NCBI RefSeq assembly: GCF_030296015.1 | Contig: NZ_AP027368.1 | Span: 3,520,839-3,584,838 of the forward strand | Origin: Ferrimonas sp. YFM | GTDB taxonomy: Bacteria > Pseudomonadota > Gammaproteobacteria > Enterobacterales > Shewanellaceae | Length of the DNA: 64,000 nucleotides | Direction of reading: 5' to 3' | Shown here: in pieces, positions 19,352 through 29,171 of the stretch | Layout of the letters: every line of letters begins with the position of its first letter | Position numbering within the stretch: the first letter of the stretch is position 1 | Position numbers and translations under genes: made by a program | Notes under the pieces: generated by a model | Database searches by the model: none | The model's input: the letters and a program-made list of their open reading frames with translations, nothing else | What the model was told of the DNA's origin: nothing

Positions 19352-19951
19352 ATGATACTCAATCATTTATGGGGACTTTATGCCCATCCACGCCAGGAAT
19401 GGCAGAGCATCGAGCAAACCCACGAGGGGATGGGCGCCAGCCTGACCCACATCTTTGTCATCGCACTGATCCCAGCCATTTGCGGCTTTTTTGCCAGCAG
19501 TTACATCGGCTGGAGCATCGGCGCCGGTGATCCCATCAAGCTGACCCAGGCCAGCGCCGCCAAGATGGCCGTCGCCATGTACGGTGCACTGATCGCCGGC
19601 GTGTTCCTGCTGGCCTACCTGGCTCACTGGATGGCCAAAACCTTCGGCGCCAAACCCAGCTTCACCCAGGCGGTCGAGCTCTCGGCCTACACCGCCACAC
19701 CGCTGTTTATGGTCGGCTTTGCCACCCTCTATCCCGAGCTGTGGTTTGTGATGGTTGTGGGCCTGGCGGGCATCGCCTACTCGGTCTATCTGCTCTATTC
19801 CGGGGTCCCCATCATCATGAACATTCCCGAAGAGCGCGGATTCATCTACGCCAGCTCTCTGGTGACCTGCGGCCTGGTGCTGCTGGTGGCCATCCTCGCC
19901 TCCTCGGTGATCCTGTGGAATGTGGGGTTCGGCCCCTCCTACATCAGTTAA
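19352..19951 (+). CDS. Yip1/YohC-family inner-membrane protein
   Basis: 199 residues with an N-terminal HLWGLYAHPRQEWQSI motif typical of the Yip1 (DUF1282, YohC-like) family, followed by about five hydrophobic segments. Bacterial members are poorly characterised. The ATG at 19352 is preceded by AGGGGATAA and aligns with the family start; an upstream ATG nine codons earlier is less likely. Own promoter and a terminator shared with the convergent purF. Confidence 0.82.
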   Translation: MILNHLWGLYAHPRQEWQSIEQTHEGMGASLTHIFVIALIPAICGFFASSYIGWSIGAGDPIKLTQASAAKMAVAMYGALIAGVFLLAYLAHWMAKTFGAKPSFTQAVELSAYTATPLFMVGFATLYPELWFVMVVGLAGIAYSVYLLYSGVPIIMNIPEERGFIYASSLVTCGLVLLVAILASSVILWNVGFGPSYIS

Positions 19952-19970
19952 CCGGTCAGTCGCAGAGAAT

Positions 19971-19999
19971 AAAAAAACGCGCCATCAGGCGCGTTTTTT
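19971..19999. terminator. Bidirectional terminator between the Yip1-family gene and purF
   Basis: ACGCGCC-ATCA-GGCGCGT stem with an A-run on one side and a T-run on the other. Confidence 0.9.
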
Positions 20000-20017
20000 A
20001 TCTCACAACTCTCCGCC

Positions 20018-21532
20018 CTAGGGGTGGCAGACGTTGTGGATCTCCAGGTTGCTGCTCTGCTCGGAGTCGCGCTTAGCCTTGGCGTCATCGCTGCGATCCT
20101 GATTGAGCTGATCCAGATAGGCCTGGTCCACATCCTGAGTCACGTACTGACCATTGAATACTGAAGTATCGAAGCGGCTCACCGTTGGATTCTCTTCACT
20201 CACGGCCGCCACCAGATCCGGCAGGTCCTGATAGATCAGGCCATCGGCACCAATGATCTTGCACACCTCCTCCACATCCCGGCCATGGGCGATCAGCTCC
20301 TGGGAGCTGGGCATGTCGATGCCGTACACGTTGGGGAAACGGATCTCAGGGGCCGCCGACGCAAAGTACACCTTGCGGGCGCCGGACTCGCGAGCCATCT
20401 CGATGATCTGCTCGGAGGTGGTTCCCCTGACTACGGAGTCATCCACCAGCAGGACATTCTTGCCTTTGAACTCCTGAGCGATGGCGTTGAGTTTGCGGCG
20501 CACCGACTTCTTGCGCTCCTCCTGGCCCGGCATGATAAAGGTCCGGCCCACGTAACGGTTCTTCACGAAACCCTGACGATAGGGAAGGTCCAGCTCGTTG
20601 GCAATCTGCAAGGCGATGTCGCAGGAGGTCTCCGGAATGGGGATCACCACGTCGATGTCATGATCTTCCCACTCCCGGGCGATCTTGGCCCCCAGCTTGC
20701 GGCCCATGTTCACCCGGCTGGCGTAGACAGAGATGCCGTCGATGGTGGAGTCGGGGCGAGCGAAGTAGACAAACTCGAAGATACAGGGGTTCAGCTGCGG
20801 GGCTTCGGCGCACTGCTTGGTAAACAGCTGACCTTGGCAATCCACATACACCGCCTCTCCGGGAGCCACATCACGGATGTACTCAAAGCCCACCGCATCC
20901 AGAGCCACACTCTCCGAAGCCACCATATACTCATGGCCCTTGCCGGAGCTGCGCTTACCCAGCACCAGGGGGCGAATACCATTGGGATCCCGGAACGCCA
21001 CCAGCCCCTGGCCAACAATCAGGGCCACACAGGCGTAGGCGCCGCGAACCGTGGCGTGCAGCTTGGTCACCGCCTCAAACACCTGCTCAGGGGTCAGCTC
21101 ATAACCAGGTTGTTGCTGAATCTCATGGGCCAGCACGTTCAGCAACAACTCGGAGTCTGAGTTGGTGTTGATGTGGCGGCGCATCTGAGCCATCTGTTCG
21201 CTGAGTTGGTGGGCGTTGGTGAGGTTGCCGTTGTGGGCGAGGGTGATTCCGAAGGGGGAGTTGACGTAGAAGGGTTGGGCTTCCGAGGAGCTGGAAGAGC
21301 CGGCGGTGGGATAGCGTACGTGGCCTATTCCCACATTCCCTTGTAACCGCAACATGTGCTTGCTCTGGAACACATCCTTCACCAAGCCATTTGCTTTGCG
21401 CAGGCGGAAGGCTTCGCCATCCACTGTCACGATACCGGCGGCGTCCTGCCCCCGGTGCTGCAACACAGTCAACGCATCATAAATGGTTTGGTTAACGGAG
21501 GAATGAGCAACGATTCCGACGATACCACACAT
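20018..21532 (-). CDS. purF: Amidophosphoribosyltransferase
   Basis: The first committed step of purine synthesis: PRPP plus glutamine to phosphoribosylamine. 504 aa. The N-terminus MCGIVGIV exposes the Cys nucleophile of the class II glutaminase domain; the PRPP-binding loop [14 protein letters not shown] lies around 360-375 in the phosphoribosyltransferase domain. Last gene of the fimV-to-purF minus-strand run, 54 nt after cvpA as in E. coli. Confidence 0.98.
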   Translation of the reverse strand: MCGIVGIVAHSSVNQTIYDALTVLQHRGQDAAGIVTVDGEAFRLRKANGLVKDVFQSKHMLRLQGNVGIGHVRYPTAGSSSSSEAQPFYVNSPFGITLAHNGNLTNAHQLSEQMAQMRRHINTNSDSELLLNVLAHEIQQQPGYELTPEQVFEAVTKLHATVRGAYACVALIVGQGLVAFRDPNGIRPLVLGKRSSGKGHEYMVASESVALDAVGFEYIRDVAPGEAVYVDCQGQLFTKQCAEAPQLNPCIFEFVYFARPDSTIDGISVYASRVNMGRKLGAKIAREWEDHDIDVVIPIPETSCDIALQIANELDLPYRQGFVKNRYVGRTFIMPGQEERKKSVRRKLNAIAQEFKGKNVLLVDDSVVRGTTSEQIIEMARESGARKVYFASAAPEIRFPNVYGIDMPSSQELIAHGRDVEEVCKIIGADGLIYQDLPDLVAAVSEENPTVSRFDTSVFNGQYVTQDVDQAYLDQLNQDRSDDAKAKRDSEQSSNLEIHNVCHP

Positions 21533-21586
21533 TATGTTTGGTCCTTAGTTGGTAAGAAGTTCATAGTTTGTAGGGTCATTCTGTTT

Positions 21587-22075
21587 TTATATTTTTGGTA
21601 AAAAACTGGAGCTTTGCTCCAAATATTGGAAGAACCATTGGATGACGACCTTGAACTCGGGGATCAGCAGGGAGTCCCGCCACCAGTCCGAGGAGGCCGC
21701 CGGAGTAAAACTGTCAAGGAAAAACAGGGCCGCAGCCACCACCAGGGCACCACGGGCGGCACCGAATACCACCCCAAGCAGGCGATCGGTGCCTGTAAGG
21801 CCGGTGCGATCCACCATCTGGCCCACCAGGTAGTTCAACAGTCCGCCGAGAATCAGGGTGGCCACAAAGAGCACGGCAATGGAGGCGCCATTGCGCAGCA
21901 TGGGATCATCTATCTGGGTCAGGTAGACCGCCAGATCTTCATAGAAGCGGCTTGAAATCAGGAAAGCAAGCAACCACACCACCAGTGACATCGCCTCTCT
22001 GGCGAAACCACGAACCAGACTAATCAGGACCGACAGGCCCACTACGCCCAAAATGGCGTAGTCTATCCATACCAT
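21587..22075 (-). CDS. cvpA: CvpA family inner-membrane protein
   Basis: About 162 aa with four hydrophobic segments; the start MVWIDYAILGVVGLSVLISL matches the CvpA family, first described for colicin V production. Start: ATG 22075 fits the family N-terminus, while an ATG four codons upstream (22087) sits only 2 nt after a strong AGGAGG. Located between dedD and purF, the conserved position. Confidence 0.92.
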   Translation of the reverse strand: MVWIDYAILGVVGLSVLISLVRGFAREAMSLVVWLLAFLISSRFYEDLAVYLTQIDDPMLRNGASIAVLFVATLILGGLLNYLVGQMVDRTGLTGTDRLLGVVFGAARGALVVAAALFFLDSFTPAASSDWWRDSLLIPEFKVVIQWFFQYLEQSSSFLPKI

Positions 22076-22171
22076 CACAGCGAGCATCGCCTCCTAGTGT
22101 TTCTTGCGCGGCAATTCTAACAGAGGGGCCAGGGTTTCTCACCTAAAATCGCCCTTGTGGGGAATCCACTA

Positions 22172-22196
22172 AAAAGCCCGCATGATGCGGGCTTTT
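22172..22196. terminator. Terminator-like hairpin between dedD and cvpA
   Basis: AAAAGCCCGCAT/ATGCGGGCTTTT near-perfect palindrome with an A-run (T-run on the minus strand). It may separate folC-dedD from cvpA-purF or give partial termination. Confidence 0.75.
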
Positions 22197-22209
22197 ACTT
22201 CGATTATGA

Positions 22210-22785
22210 CTATATATCTGTGGCCTTATAGGGCACCAGAGCCCCCTTGAGATCCGTGGCCTTGGCCAGACGAAGCTGCTCCTTCTCCAGCTTGGACTTG
22301 GAGACATCCGGACCCACAAACACCCGATTTATCTTGCCTTCAACCGGCCGCGACGGAACGCTGTAGGCCCGAAACCCCTTCTCCCGGAGTTCGTTCACCA
22401 ACTTGGTGACATTCTTGGCATTTCGAAAACTGCCCACCTGCAAGGTCCAGCCGGTTTTCACCCCGCTGCTCTTGGCCGCAGGCTTGGGCTCGCTTTTCAC
22501 CGAGGCAGTCTGAACCGGCTCAGCTTTCTTGGTGGTGTCGGCCGGGGAGGCGGACGCCACAGGCTCAGCAACCGACTCAGCCTGGCCACCTTCTGGCTCC
22601 AGGGTGATCTCTTCGAACGCCCGCTCGGGTACCCCTTGAGGCAACGCCACCGGTCCCAGAGGGATGGTGGCGAAGTTTTCCTCCAGGCGGCGCTTTTCAC
22701 CATCCAGCAGATTAGGCAGGAAAATCACCGCCAGCGCGGTCAATACCAGGGTGCCTACAATGCGGTTTTTCAGCTGATCCGACAA
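22210..22785 (-). CDS. dedD: Cell division protein DedD (SPOR domain)
   Basis: 191 aa: a short cytoplasmic start, one membrane segment (about 9-25, IVGTLVLTALAVIFLPNLL), a Pro/Ala/Lys-rich linker, and a C-terminal SPOR domain (WTLQVGSFRNAKNVTKLVNE, ending in LVPY) that binds denuded septal peptidoglycan. Begins 3 nt after the folC stop, so probably co-translated. Confidence 0.94.
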   Translation of the reverse strand: MSDQLKNRIVGTLVLTALAVIFLPNLLDGEKRRLEENFATIPLGPVALPQGVPERAFEEITLEPEGGQAESVAEPVASASPADTTKKAEPVQTASVKSEPKPAAKSSGVKTGWTLQVGSFRNAKNVTKLVNELREKGFRAYSVPSRPVEGKINRVFVGPDVSKSKLEKEQLRLAKATDLKGALVPYKATDI

Positions 22786-22788
22786 CAG

Positions 22789-24042
22789 TTACTCTCCCTC
22801 AAACAGACTCTGGGCCTGGGCCACAGTGTAAAAGGAGCCAAACACAATGACCAGATCCAAATCCGAGGCCTGTTCACAGGCGCGCTTCAGCGCCTGCTCG
22901 ACCGAGGCGTCCACCCCGCCGATACCCACGACCTTGGCGATGCGACCACCATCGGCGCCCCTGGGCACCTCCAGAGGCGCGGCAAACCAGCGGTCGACCA
23001 CAGGCAGCAGCGGCGCAAGAGACGCCTCAATCTCCTTGTCGTCCAACATGGCACACACCGCCAGCACCCTGCCCTCCCCCTTGAGCTGGAGCAAACGCTG
23101 GGCCAGGTGGCGGGCGGCATGGGGGTTGTGCGCCACATCGGCGTAGACTCTCGGAGCCTGACTGAGCAGCTGCAGTCGACCAGGCAGAGACGCCTTGGCC
23201 AGCCCATCCCGCAGATTGGCATCGGAAAGTTCGGGTTTAAGCTGCTCCAGAGCCGCCAATGCGGTCACCGCGTTGATGGCAGGGAGAGAGGGAATGGGCA
23301 GGTTGTCCACCTGACGCACCGCCCCTTTGAACTGCCAGCGGTCACCTTTGAAGTCACCGTAAAAATCGGTGTCGGTGCACAGCAGTGGGGTGCCCAGCTC
23401 ATCGGCCACCTCGGTGACGGAGCGCGGCAGATCCGGCTCGCCGATGATGGCCGGGACTCCAGGGCGGAAGATGCCAGCTTTCTCCCGGCCCACCGATTCC
23501 CGGGTATCCCCCAGGTACTCCTGGTGGTCCAGGTCGATGGAGGTGATCACCGCCAGATCCGCATCGATGAGGTTGGTGGCATCCAGGCGCCCCCCCAGGC
23601 CGACTTCCAGCAGCACCACGTCCGGACGATACCGGTCAAACAGATAGAGGGCCCCCAGGGCAGAGAACTCGAAGAAGGTCAGCTGAACATCGCCCCGAGC
23701 CAGCTCTATGGCGGCAAAGGCGTCCAGATGAGCCTGATCGTCCAGCTCCTGGCCATTGATGCGGACACGCTCGTTGTATCTGTGCAGATGAGGCGAGCTG
23801 AACACCCCGGTGGTGGCCCCACCCTCAAGCAGGATCGATTCCATCATGGCGCAGGTGGAGCCCTTGCCATTGGTGCCGGCAACGGTGACGACGGTGGAGT
23901 GTGGCAGAGCGTCCAACCCCATCAGGGCGGCGACCTTAGCCAGGCGGCTGAGGCCCATGTCGATGTCGGCGGGATGCACCAACAAGATATGATTAAGCCA
24001 GTCCACAAGGGACTGGCTTTCAAATCGGGTAGCGCCGGGCAT
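22789..24042 (-). CDS. folC: Bifunctional folylpolyglutamate / dihydrofolate synthase
   Basis: Adds glutamate to dihydropteroate and to folates. 417 aa; a Mur-ligase-like fold with P-loop VAGTNGKGST (around 50) and the ASIDLDHQEYLGDT segment. Its ATG overlaps the accD stop by one base (TAATG) and dedD follows after 3 nt, showing an accD-folC-dedD transcriptional unit. Confidence 0.97.
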   Translation of the reverse strand: MPGATRFESQSLVDWLNHILLVHPADIDMGLSRLAKVAALMGLDALPHSTVVTVAGTNGKGSTCAMMESILLEGGATTGVFSSPHLHRYNERVRINGQELDDQAHLDAFAAIELARGDVQLTFFEFSALGALYLFDRYRPDVVLLEVGLGGRLDATNLIDADLAVITSIDLDHQEYLGDTRESVGREKAGIFRPGVPAIIGEPDLPRSVTEVADELGTPLLCTDTDFYGDFKGDRWQFKGAVRQVDNLPIPSLPAINAVTALAALEQLKPELSDANLRDGLAKASLPGRLQLLSQAPRVYADVAHNPHAARHLAQRLLQLKGEGRVLAVCAMLDDKEIEASLAPLLPVVDRWFAAPLEVPRGADGGRIAKVVGIGGVDASVEQALKRACEQASDLDLVIVFGSFYTVAQAQSLFEGE

Positions 24043-24908
24043 TACTCAGTCTCTTGGGGGGGAGCCTGGGTAAACTTCCCAATCACTCGGGCCAGGGTGT
24101 CACGCATCTCGCGACGATCGACGATCATGTCGATGGCCCCCTTCTCAAGCAAAAACTCACTGCGCTGGAACCCTTCAGGCAGCTGCTCGCGAACGGTCTG
24201 CTCGATCACCCGCGGACCGGCAAAACCGATCAGAGCCTTGGGTTCGCCGACATTGATGTCACCCAACATCGCCAGGGAAGCGGATACGCCTCCCATGGTG
24301 GGATCGGTCAGAACCGAGATGTAGGGCAGGCCGCGCTCACTCATCTTGGCCAGGGCCGCAGAGGTCTTGGCCATCTGCATCAGGGAGAACAGCGCCTCCT
24401 GCATACGGGCACCGCCACTGGCGGAGAAGCACACCAGGGGCAGGTTCTTGTCCAGGCACACCTCAACGGCACGCACGAAGCGAGCCCCGACCACGGAGGC
24501 CATGGAGCCGCCCATAAAGGAAAACTCGAAGGAGCAGGCAACAACATGCATCCCCTTCAGCTTGCCCTCAGCCGCCACCAGGGCATCTTTCTCGCCACTG
24601 GCGCGCTCGCCCTGGGCGATACGGTCTTTGTACTTCTTGGAGTCGCGGAACTTGAGGATGTCCTGCGGCTCAAGATCGGCACCGATCTCTCTCAGGGTGC
24701 CCTCGTCGAAAAACTTTTCCAGCCGAGCACGGGCTCCGATACGCATGTGGTGATCGCACTTGGGACACACCTCCAGGTTGCGCTCCAGTTCGGCGCGGTA
24801 GAGGATCTGGTCACACTGCTCACATTTGCTCCATACCCCTTCTGGTACGGAGTGGCGACGGGCCGCGACTGTTTTACTTTTAGGCAGGATTTTCTCTAAC
24901 CAACTCAT
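24042..24908 (-). CDS. accD: Acetyl-CoA carboxylase carboxyltransferase subunit beta
   Basis: Transfers the carboxyl group from biotin to acetyl-CoA to form malonyl-CoA, as an alpha2beta2 complex with AccA. 288 aa. The N-terminal zinc ribbon has CEQCD and CPKCD; the carboxyltransferase core contains [12 protein letters not shown] and [10 protein letters not shown]. Translationally linked to folC by a 1-nt overlap. Confidence 0.98.
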   Translation of the reverse strand: MSWLEKILPKSKTVAARRHSVPEGVWSKCEQCDQILYRAELERNLEVCPKCDHHMRIGARARLEKFFDEGTLREIGADLEPQDILKFRDSKKYKDRIAQGERASGEKDALVAAEGKLKGMHVVACSFEFSFMGGSMASVVGARFVRAVEVCLDKNLPLVCFSASGGARMQEALFSLMQMAKTSAALAKMSERGLPYISVLTDPTMGGVSASLAMLGDINVGEPKALIGFAGPRVIEQTVREQLPEGFQRSEFLLEKGAIDMIVDRREMRDTLARVIGKFTQAPPQETE

Positions 24909-24961
24909 CGTCGCTAGTCCTGTTTTCTGAATGGCCTGATTAGGCTGTTATCTGCTTCAAT

Positions 24962-24990
24962 CAGGCTATTAAGTCGATAATAATAGCCTG
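24962..24990. repeat. Perfect inverted repeat in the truA-accD gap
   Basis: CAGGCTATTA (24962-24971) and TAATAGCCTG (24981-24990) are perfect 10-bp arms with a 9-nt loop, inside the 224-bp gap upstream of accD. It could be an operator or an mRNA leader hairpin. The gap otherwise holds only AT-rich sequence. Confidence 0.6.
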
Positions 24991-25132
24991 TTTTCGAATT
25001 CTGTTTCTGGCACTTGGGTGCAAACTGGCTAAATTAAACCACAAAGGTCACACTGGCGATACCGAAAACTGGTCTAACCCGATAATTCTCGGGGAAATTG
25101 CGGCAATCTTCAGGGTTTTTTAGCCGATCTCC

Positions 25133-25924
25133 CTACAACGGGTCGGGAAGGAACAGAGGGCCGGGTTCAGTCTTTGGCAGACCAAACTCTTGCGGGTAGT
25201 CCACCTCGACCAGATACAGGCCTTCCGCCTTGGCGGTGGCCGCGGCCAGATTACGATCCTTGCCCGCCAGCAGCTCGGCGATCCACTCCACCGGCTGCTC
25301 CCCTTTGCCCACTTCCATCAGCGAACCGATGATGTTGCGCACCATATGGTGAACAAAGGCATTGGCTTTGATATCCATGATGACGAATTGGTTCCGTCGG
25401 CTGACGCTCAGGTGGTGAACATTGCGCCAGGGCGACTTGGACTGACACTGTACCGCCCTGAAGGCACTGAAGTCGTTCTCCCCCAGCAGCAACTGACCCG
25501 CCTGGTGCATCAGCACCTCATCCAGGTCGTGATAATAGTGGCTCACTCCCCGCCCCAGGATCGCCGGACGATACCTGTGGTTATAGATGATGTAGCGGTA
25601 GCGGCGGGCGGTGGCGGAGAACCGCGCATGAAACTCGTCACTCACCGGTTTGGCCCAGCGCACGGCAATGTCGCCTGGCAGGTTGGCGTTCAGCCCCAGG
25701 GTCCAGGCCCGCTCGGGACGAACCGCATCGGTATCAAAGTGCACCACCTGACCGGTACCATGAACACCTGCGTCGGTACGACCGGCACAGCTGACCTCCA
25801 CAGGGTGATTGGCAACAACGGAGATCGCTTCTTCCAGCCGCTGCTGAACGCCAACCACTTCTCGCTGGCGCTGCCAGCCATAGTAGTGACTGCCGTCATA
25901 CTCAATACCCAGTGCCACTCTCAT
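25133..25924 (-). CDS. truA: tRNA pseudouridine(38-40) synthase TruA
   Basis: Isomerises U38-U40 in the anticodon arm of many tRNAs. 263 aa. The catalytic Asp is in [15 protein letters not shown]; the start [19 protein letters not shown] is canonical. Lies between fimV and accD on the same strand. Confidence 0.97.
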   Translation of the reverse strand: MRVALGIEYDGSHYYGWQRQREVVGVQQRLEEAISVVANHPVEVSCAGRTDAGVHGTGQVVHFDTDAVRPERAWTLGLNANLPGDIAVRWAKPVSDEFHARFSATARRYRYIIYNHRYRPAILGRGVSHYYHDLDEVLMHQAGQLLLGENDFSAFRAVQCQSKSPWRNVHHLSVSRRNQFVIMDIKANAFVHHMVRNIIGSLMEVGKGEQPVEWIAELLAGKDRNLAAATAKAEGLYLVEVDYPQEFGLPKTEPGPLFLPDPL

Positions 25925-26150
25925 AAACGGTTCAACCTGCTTTACTCAAAAGGGGGCGCATTATACCAGACTCCGGCCCGTTTGGATCCCGCTGTTGGAC
26001 CCGGCCAGGGCGGGACATTGTACGTGATTCACAGCGACGCAACAGCCGCAATTCTAAAATCTGACGATGCCACAACCGGCGACTCTGTAGAGCAAATGCT
26101 CACACCTCGCTCCAAGCGGTTTTTGTGACACAAAGCCATTGAGCAAGCAC

Positions 26151-26180
26151 AAAAAACGGCGGCTCAAGGCCGCCGTTTTA
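26151..26180 (-). terminator. Rho-independent terminator of fimV
   Basis: ACGGCGGC/GCCGCCGT stem with a T-run on the minus strand directly after the fimV stop. The 269-bp gap between fimV and truA therefore probably carries a truA promoter. Confidence 0.88.
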
Positions 26181-26193
26181 ACCGGGTGCAGGC

Positions 26194-28041
26194 TTACATC
26201 TTATCCAGCAGACTCTGGGCTTCCAGCTTCTGCGACTCTGCGCCCTTCTCCACCACCTCTTTCAGCAGGGCTTTGGCGCTGTCCTTGTCGTCGATCTCGA
26301 TATAGGCCCTGGCCAGATCCAGCTTGGCGCTGAAACCGCCGTCCTCATCATCCACATCCACGCCACCGGCGTCGCCCACCAGATCGGACAGGTCGGAATC
26401 CCCGATGTCCAGATCCAGGCCATTATAGGGTTCAAAGTTAGGCTCACTGCTGCCGGACTCATCCAGCAGCTTGTCGATGTCAATGAACCCCTCCTCCTGG
26501 GCGGGTTCACTGGAGACAGGCTCAGGCTGGGAGTCGACCATGGAGAGAGACGGCTCATCCGCGGTCAGATCCAGGCCGCCGAGAGACGCCTCCGGTTCCG
26601 GCATCAGGGGCTCAGGCTCAGGCTCAGAGGGGGGAAGTTCGGGCTGAGCTTCAGGCTGAACCTTGGCAGCAGGCTCCTCCGATGCCCCTTTGAGCAGGGC
26701 GTCGATCTCATCCTCGCCCAGGCTGGCTTCCACCTCCGGGGCCTCGTGACTGAGTTCCACCATGTCATTGGTGTCATCCAGGGCAACCCCAAGCTCCTCC
26801 ATCACGGTATCGATGTCCGGCTCCAGCTCACTCATCGCCATGTTGGCCAGCAGTTCATCATCACCCTGGGCCTCGGATGCCTTGGGTTCAGCTTCGGTCA
26901 GGCTGGCTGCCGGCTCTTCCAGGCTCTGGTGTTCCTGGAGCAGCTCCTCGAGGGACTGGACAGGCTCATCCTCATCCTGAACCTGAGGATCCAGCTGAAT
27001 GGCACTCTCCAGGTCCATCCCTTCGTTACCGTCGGCCACGTGGGGCTCCGCCGCGGTAGCGACCGGTTCGGGAACAGGAGCCAGGTTTGGATCGGAGATC
27101 TGAGCAATGCTGGCGTCAGGTTCAGGGGAGCGTCGACGCAGGAACAGCCAGATCAGCGCCAGCACAAAGATGGTCGGGACCACACCGGCAATACCCACCA
27201 ACCAGGGCTTGCTCCACAGCTGCTGCCAGATGCCGCTCTCCTCCATCTCCTCCACCGGCTCGAACACTTCGCCTGTGGGCTCGGGAATTATCGGGCTGCG
27301 CAGTTGCTGTTCCAACTCACGGTTCACCGCCTGCTGATCGTCCAGTGCGTCCTGCAGCACCTGAATCTGGCCATTGACCTCTTCCAGGCGAGCCTTGAGC
27401 AACTCATTCTGTTCCAGCATGGCGCCCATCTCATCGATGGACATACCCAGGTCTCGGCGCAGCTGCGCTATCTGTTCGGCGGATCGACGCCTCTGCTCAT
27501 CCAGCTGGCCACTGAGTTCAGCCAGCTTGGCGCTGACCTCATCCTGCCCCTTACTGACCGCTGGAGCAGGCTGGCTGGTCGTCGGAGCGGCAGCTTGAGG
27601 CTCGGGCTGAGTGCGAGGCTTGGGTTCGGCCTTGGGGGCTGGCTTGGCGGGCTTGCCACTCCACTGACGGTCATCCTGGGTGGCTTTGCGCTTGGCCTCC
27701 ACCGGGTCGATGGCCAGGATGGTCTGGCTGTCGGGCAGCGTCAGCATCATCCCCTTTTCGAGGGAGTTGAGGTTGTTGGCATTGAACGCCTGAGGGTTGG
27801 CCTCATAGAGCGCCACCATGGTCTGGTAGACCGTGGCACCCTCAGGCTTGTGGGCATTCGCCAAACGCCACAGGGTGTCCCTGGGGCTGGTTGGACCGAT
27901 GGTGACCTGCTTCACCTCGCCCTTGGGGCCGGCGAGCGATATCCCTTCGGCAACAGCACCCAGTGAAAGGGAGCAGCTCAGAGCGCCCCCCAGAAGAGCA
28001 GCCAATACCCTTTGCTTTCCAGTCATTTTGCAGGCCCGCAT
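26194..28041 (-). CDS. fimV: FimV/HubP-like polar landmark protein
   Basis: 615 aa inner-membrane protein. An N-terminal signal-like segment and LysM-like FimV region (VTIGPTSPRDTLWRLANAHKP), a coiled coil around 170-250, one membrane segment (PWLVGIAGVVPTIFVLALIWLF, about 280), a very acidic Glu/Pro-rich cytoplasmic region, and the C-terminal FimV domain (AKLDLARAYIEIDDKDSAKA). Homologues (FimV in Pseudomonas, HubP in Vibrio/Shewanella) organise the cell pole, flagella and type IV pili. The start could also be the ATG five codons downstream (28026). It is short for the family, mostly in the acidic region. Confidence 0.92.
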   Translation of the reverse strand: MRACKMTGKQRVLAALLGGALSCSLSLGAVAEGISLAGPKGEVKQVTIGPTSPRDTLWRLANAHKPEGATVYQTMVALYEANPQAFNANNLNSLEKGMMLTLPDSQTILAIDPVEAKRKATQDDRQWSGKPAKPAPKAEPKPRTQPEPQAAAPTTSQPAPAVSKGQDEVSAKLAELSGQLDEQRRRSAEQIAQLRRDLGMSIDEMGAMLEQNELLKARLEEVNGQIQVLQDALDDQQAVNRELEQQLRSPIIPEPTGEVFEPVEEMEESGIWQQLWSKPWLVGIAGVVPTIFVLALIWLFLRRRSPEPDASIAQISDPNLAPVPEPVATAAEPHVADGNEGMDLESAIQLDPQVQDEDEPVQSLEELLQEHQSLEEPAASLTEAEPKASEAQGDDELLANMAMSELEPDIDTVMEELGVALDDTNDMVELSHEAPEVEASLGEDEIDALLKGASEEPAAKVQPEAQPELPPSEPEPEPLMPEPEASLGGLDLTADEPSLSMVDSQPEPVSSEPAQEEGFIDIDKLLDESGSSEPNFEPYNGLDLDIGDSDLSDLVGDAGGVDVDDEDGGFSAKLDLARAYIEIDDKDSAKALLKEVVEKGAESQKLEAQSLLDKM

Positions 28042-28115
28042 ATCTCGAATTTTATCTGAATCTAATTACAGCGATTTCAACACTATATCTTATCTGATTC
28101 CAGGACGACAGTTGT

Positions 28116-28145
28116 TGTGAAGCCGCGCCGGGCGCGGGCTTCACA
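28116..28145 (-). terminator. Hairpin after asd
   Basis: TGTGAAGCCGCGCC pairs with GGCGCGGGCTTCACA with one bulged G. No T-run follows on the minus strand, so this is either a weak terminator or a 3'-end stabiliser between asd and fimV. Confidence 0.5.
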
Positions 28146-28154
28146 CTTTGCTCA

Positions 28155-29171
28155 TCAGAGGTAGTCGCGGACCAGAACTTCGGCAATCTGCACCGCATTC
28201 AGGGCAGCCCCTTTGCGGATGTTGTCCGCCACCACCCACAGGTTCAGGCCACAGGGGTGGCTCAGATCCTGACGCACCCGGCCGACAAACACCTCATCCT
28301 GGCCGGTGGCATTGCCCACCTGGGTGGGGTAGTCGATATCCTCTTCCATCAGAGTCACACCCGGAGCCTGATTCAGCAGCGCTTTCACCTCCTCCACCGA
28401 GGTGGGCTGACGGGTCTCCAGGTGAATCGCTTCACCATGACCGTGGAAGACCGGGACCCGAACGGCGGTGGCATTAACCATCACCGAGGCATCGCCGAGG
28501 ATCTTCTGGGTTTCCCACAGCATCTTCATCTCCTCCTTGGTGTAGCCATTGTCCATGAAGGCGTCGATCTTGGGCAGGCAGTTAAAGGCGATCTGGTTGT
28601 CAAACACCTCACTGTTCGCCGGCAGACCGTTAAGCAGTTGGGCACACTGCTTGGCCAGCTCCTCAATGGCACGGCGCCCGGCACCGGACACCGACTGGTA
28701 GGTGGTCACATTGATGCGCTCAATGCCGTACTGCTGATGGATGGGGTTCAGCGCCACCAGCATCTGGATGGTGGAACAGTTGGGGTTGGCAATGATATTG
28801 CGGTTACGGAACTCCTCCAGGGCATGAGGGTTGATCTCCGGCACCACCAGAGGCACGTCCGGGTCGTTGCGGAAGTGGGAGGTGTTATCGATCACCACAC
28901 AGCCCTCATCGGCCGCCACGTCAGCCCAGCGCGCGGACACTTCGCCGCCGGCGGAGAAAAACGCCAGCTCAACCTGGCTCCAGTCAAACTTCTCCACGTC
29001 CTCGACGGTCAGCTCTTCGCCCTTGAAACTGACGCTCTTGCCGGCACTGTTGGTGCTGGCCAGAGGAAACAGCTGTCCTACAGGAAAGTTCCGCTCCTCC
29101 AGGATCTGAATCAGGGTTTCACCAACGGCGCCGGTGGCGCCCAGAATCGCAACATTAAAGGCCTGTGCCAT
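28155..29171 (-). CDS. asd: Aspartate-semialdehyde dehydrogenase
   Basis: Converts aspartyl phosphate to aspartate semialdehyde for Lys, Met, Thr and diaminopimelate synthesis. 338 aa. NADP-binding GATGAVGETL near the start, the catalytic Cys in NPNCSTIQM, and the active-site His in FHGHGEAIHLE are all present, so this is likely an active enzyme although it occupies the position of the Asd-like usg gene of E. coli. Its start overlaps the pdxB end by 17 nt. Confidence 0.94.
   Translation of the reverse strand: MAQAFNVAILGATGAVGETLIQILEERNFPVGQLFPLASTNSAGKSVSFKGEELTVEDVEKFDWSQVELAFFSAGGEVSARWADVAADEGCVVIDNTSHFRNDPDVPLVVPEINPHALEEFRNRNIIANPNCSTIQMLVALNPIHQQYGIERINVTTYQSVSGAGRRAIEELAKQCAQLLNGLPANSEVFDNQIAFNCLPKIDAFMDNGYTKEEMKMLWETQKILGDASVMVNATAVRVPVFHGHGEAIHLETRQPTSVEEVKALLNQAPGVTLMEEDIDYPTQVGNATGQDEVFVGRVRQDLSHPCGLNLWVVADNIRKGAALNAVQIAEVLVRDYL

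Noticed and set aside
25008-25023. Sigma-54-like TGGCACTTGGGTGCA upstream of accD
   Set aside because: GG and GC are 9 bp apart instead of 10, the -12 element is GTGC rather than TTGC, and it points away from accD.
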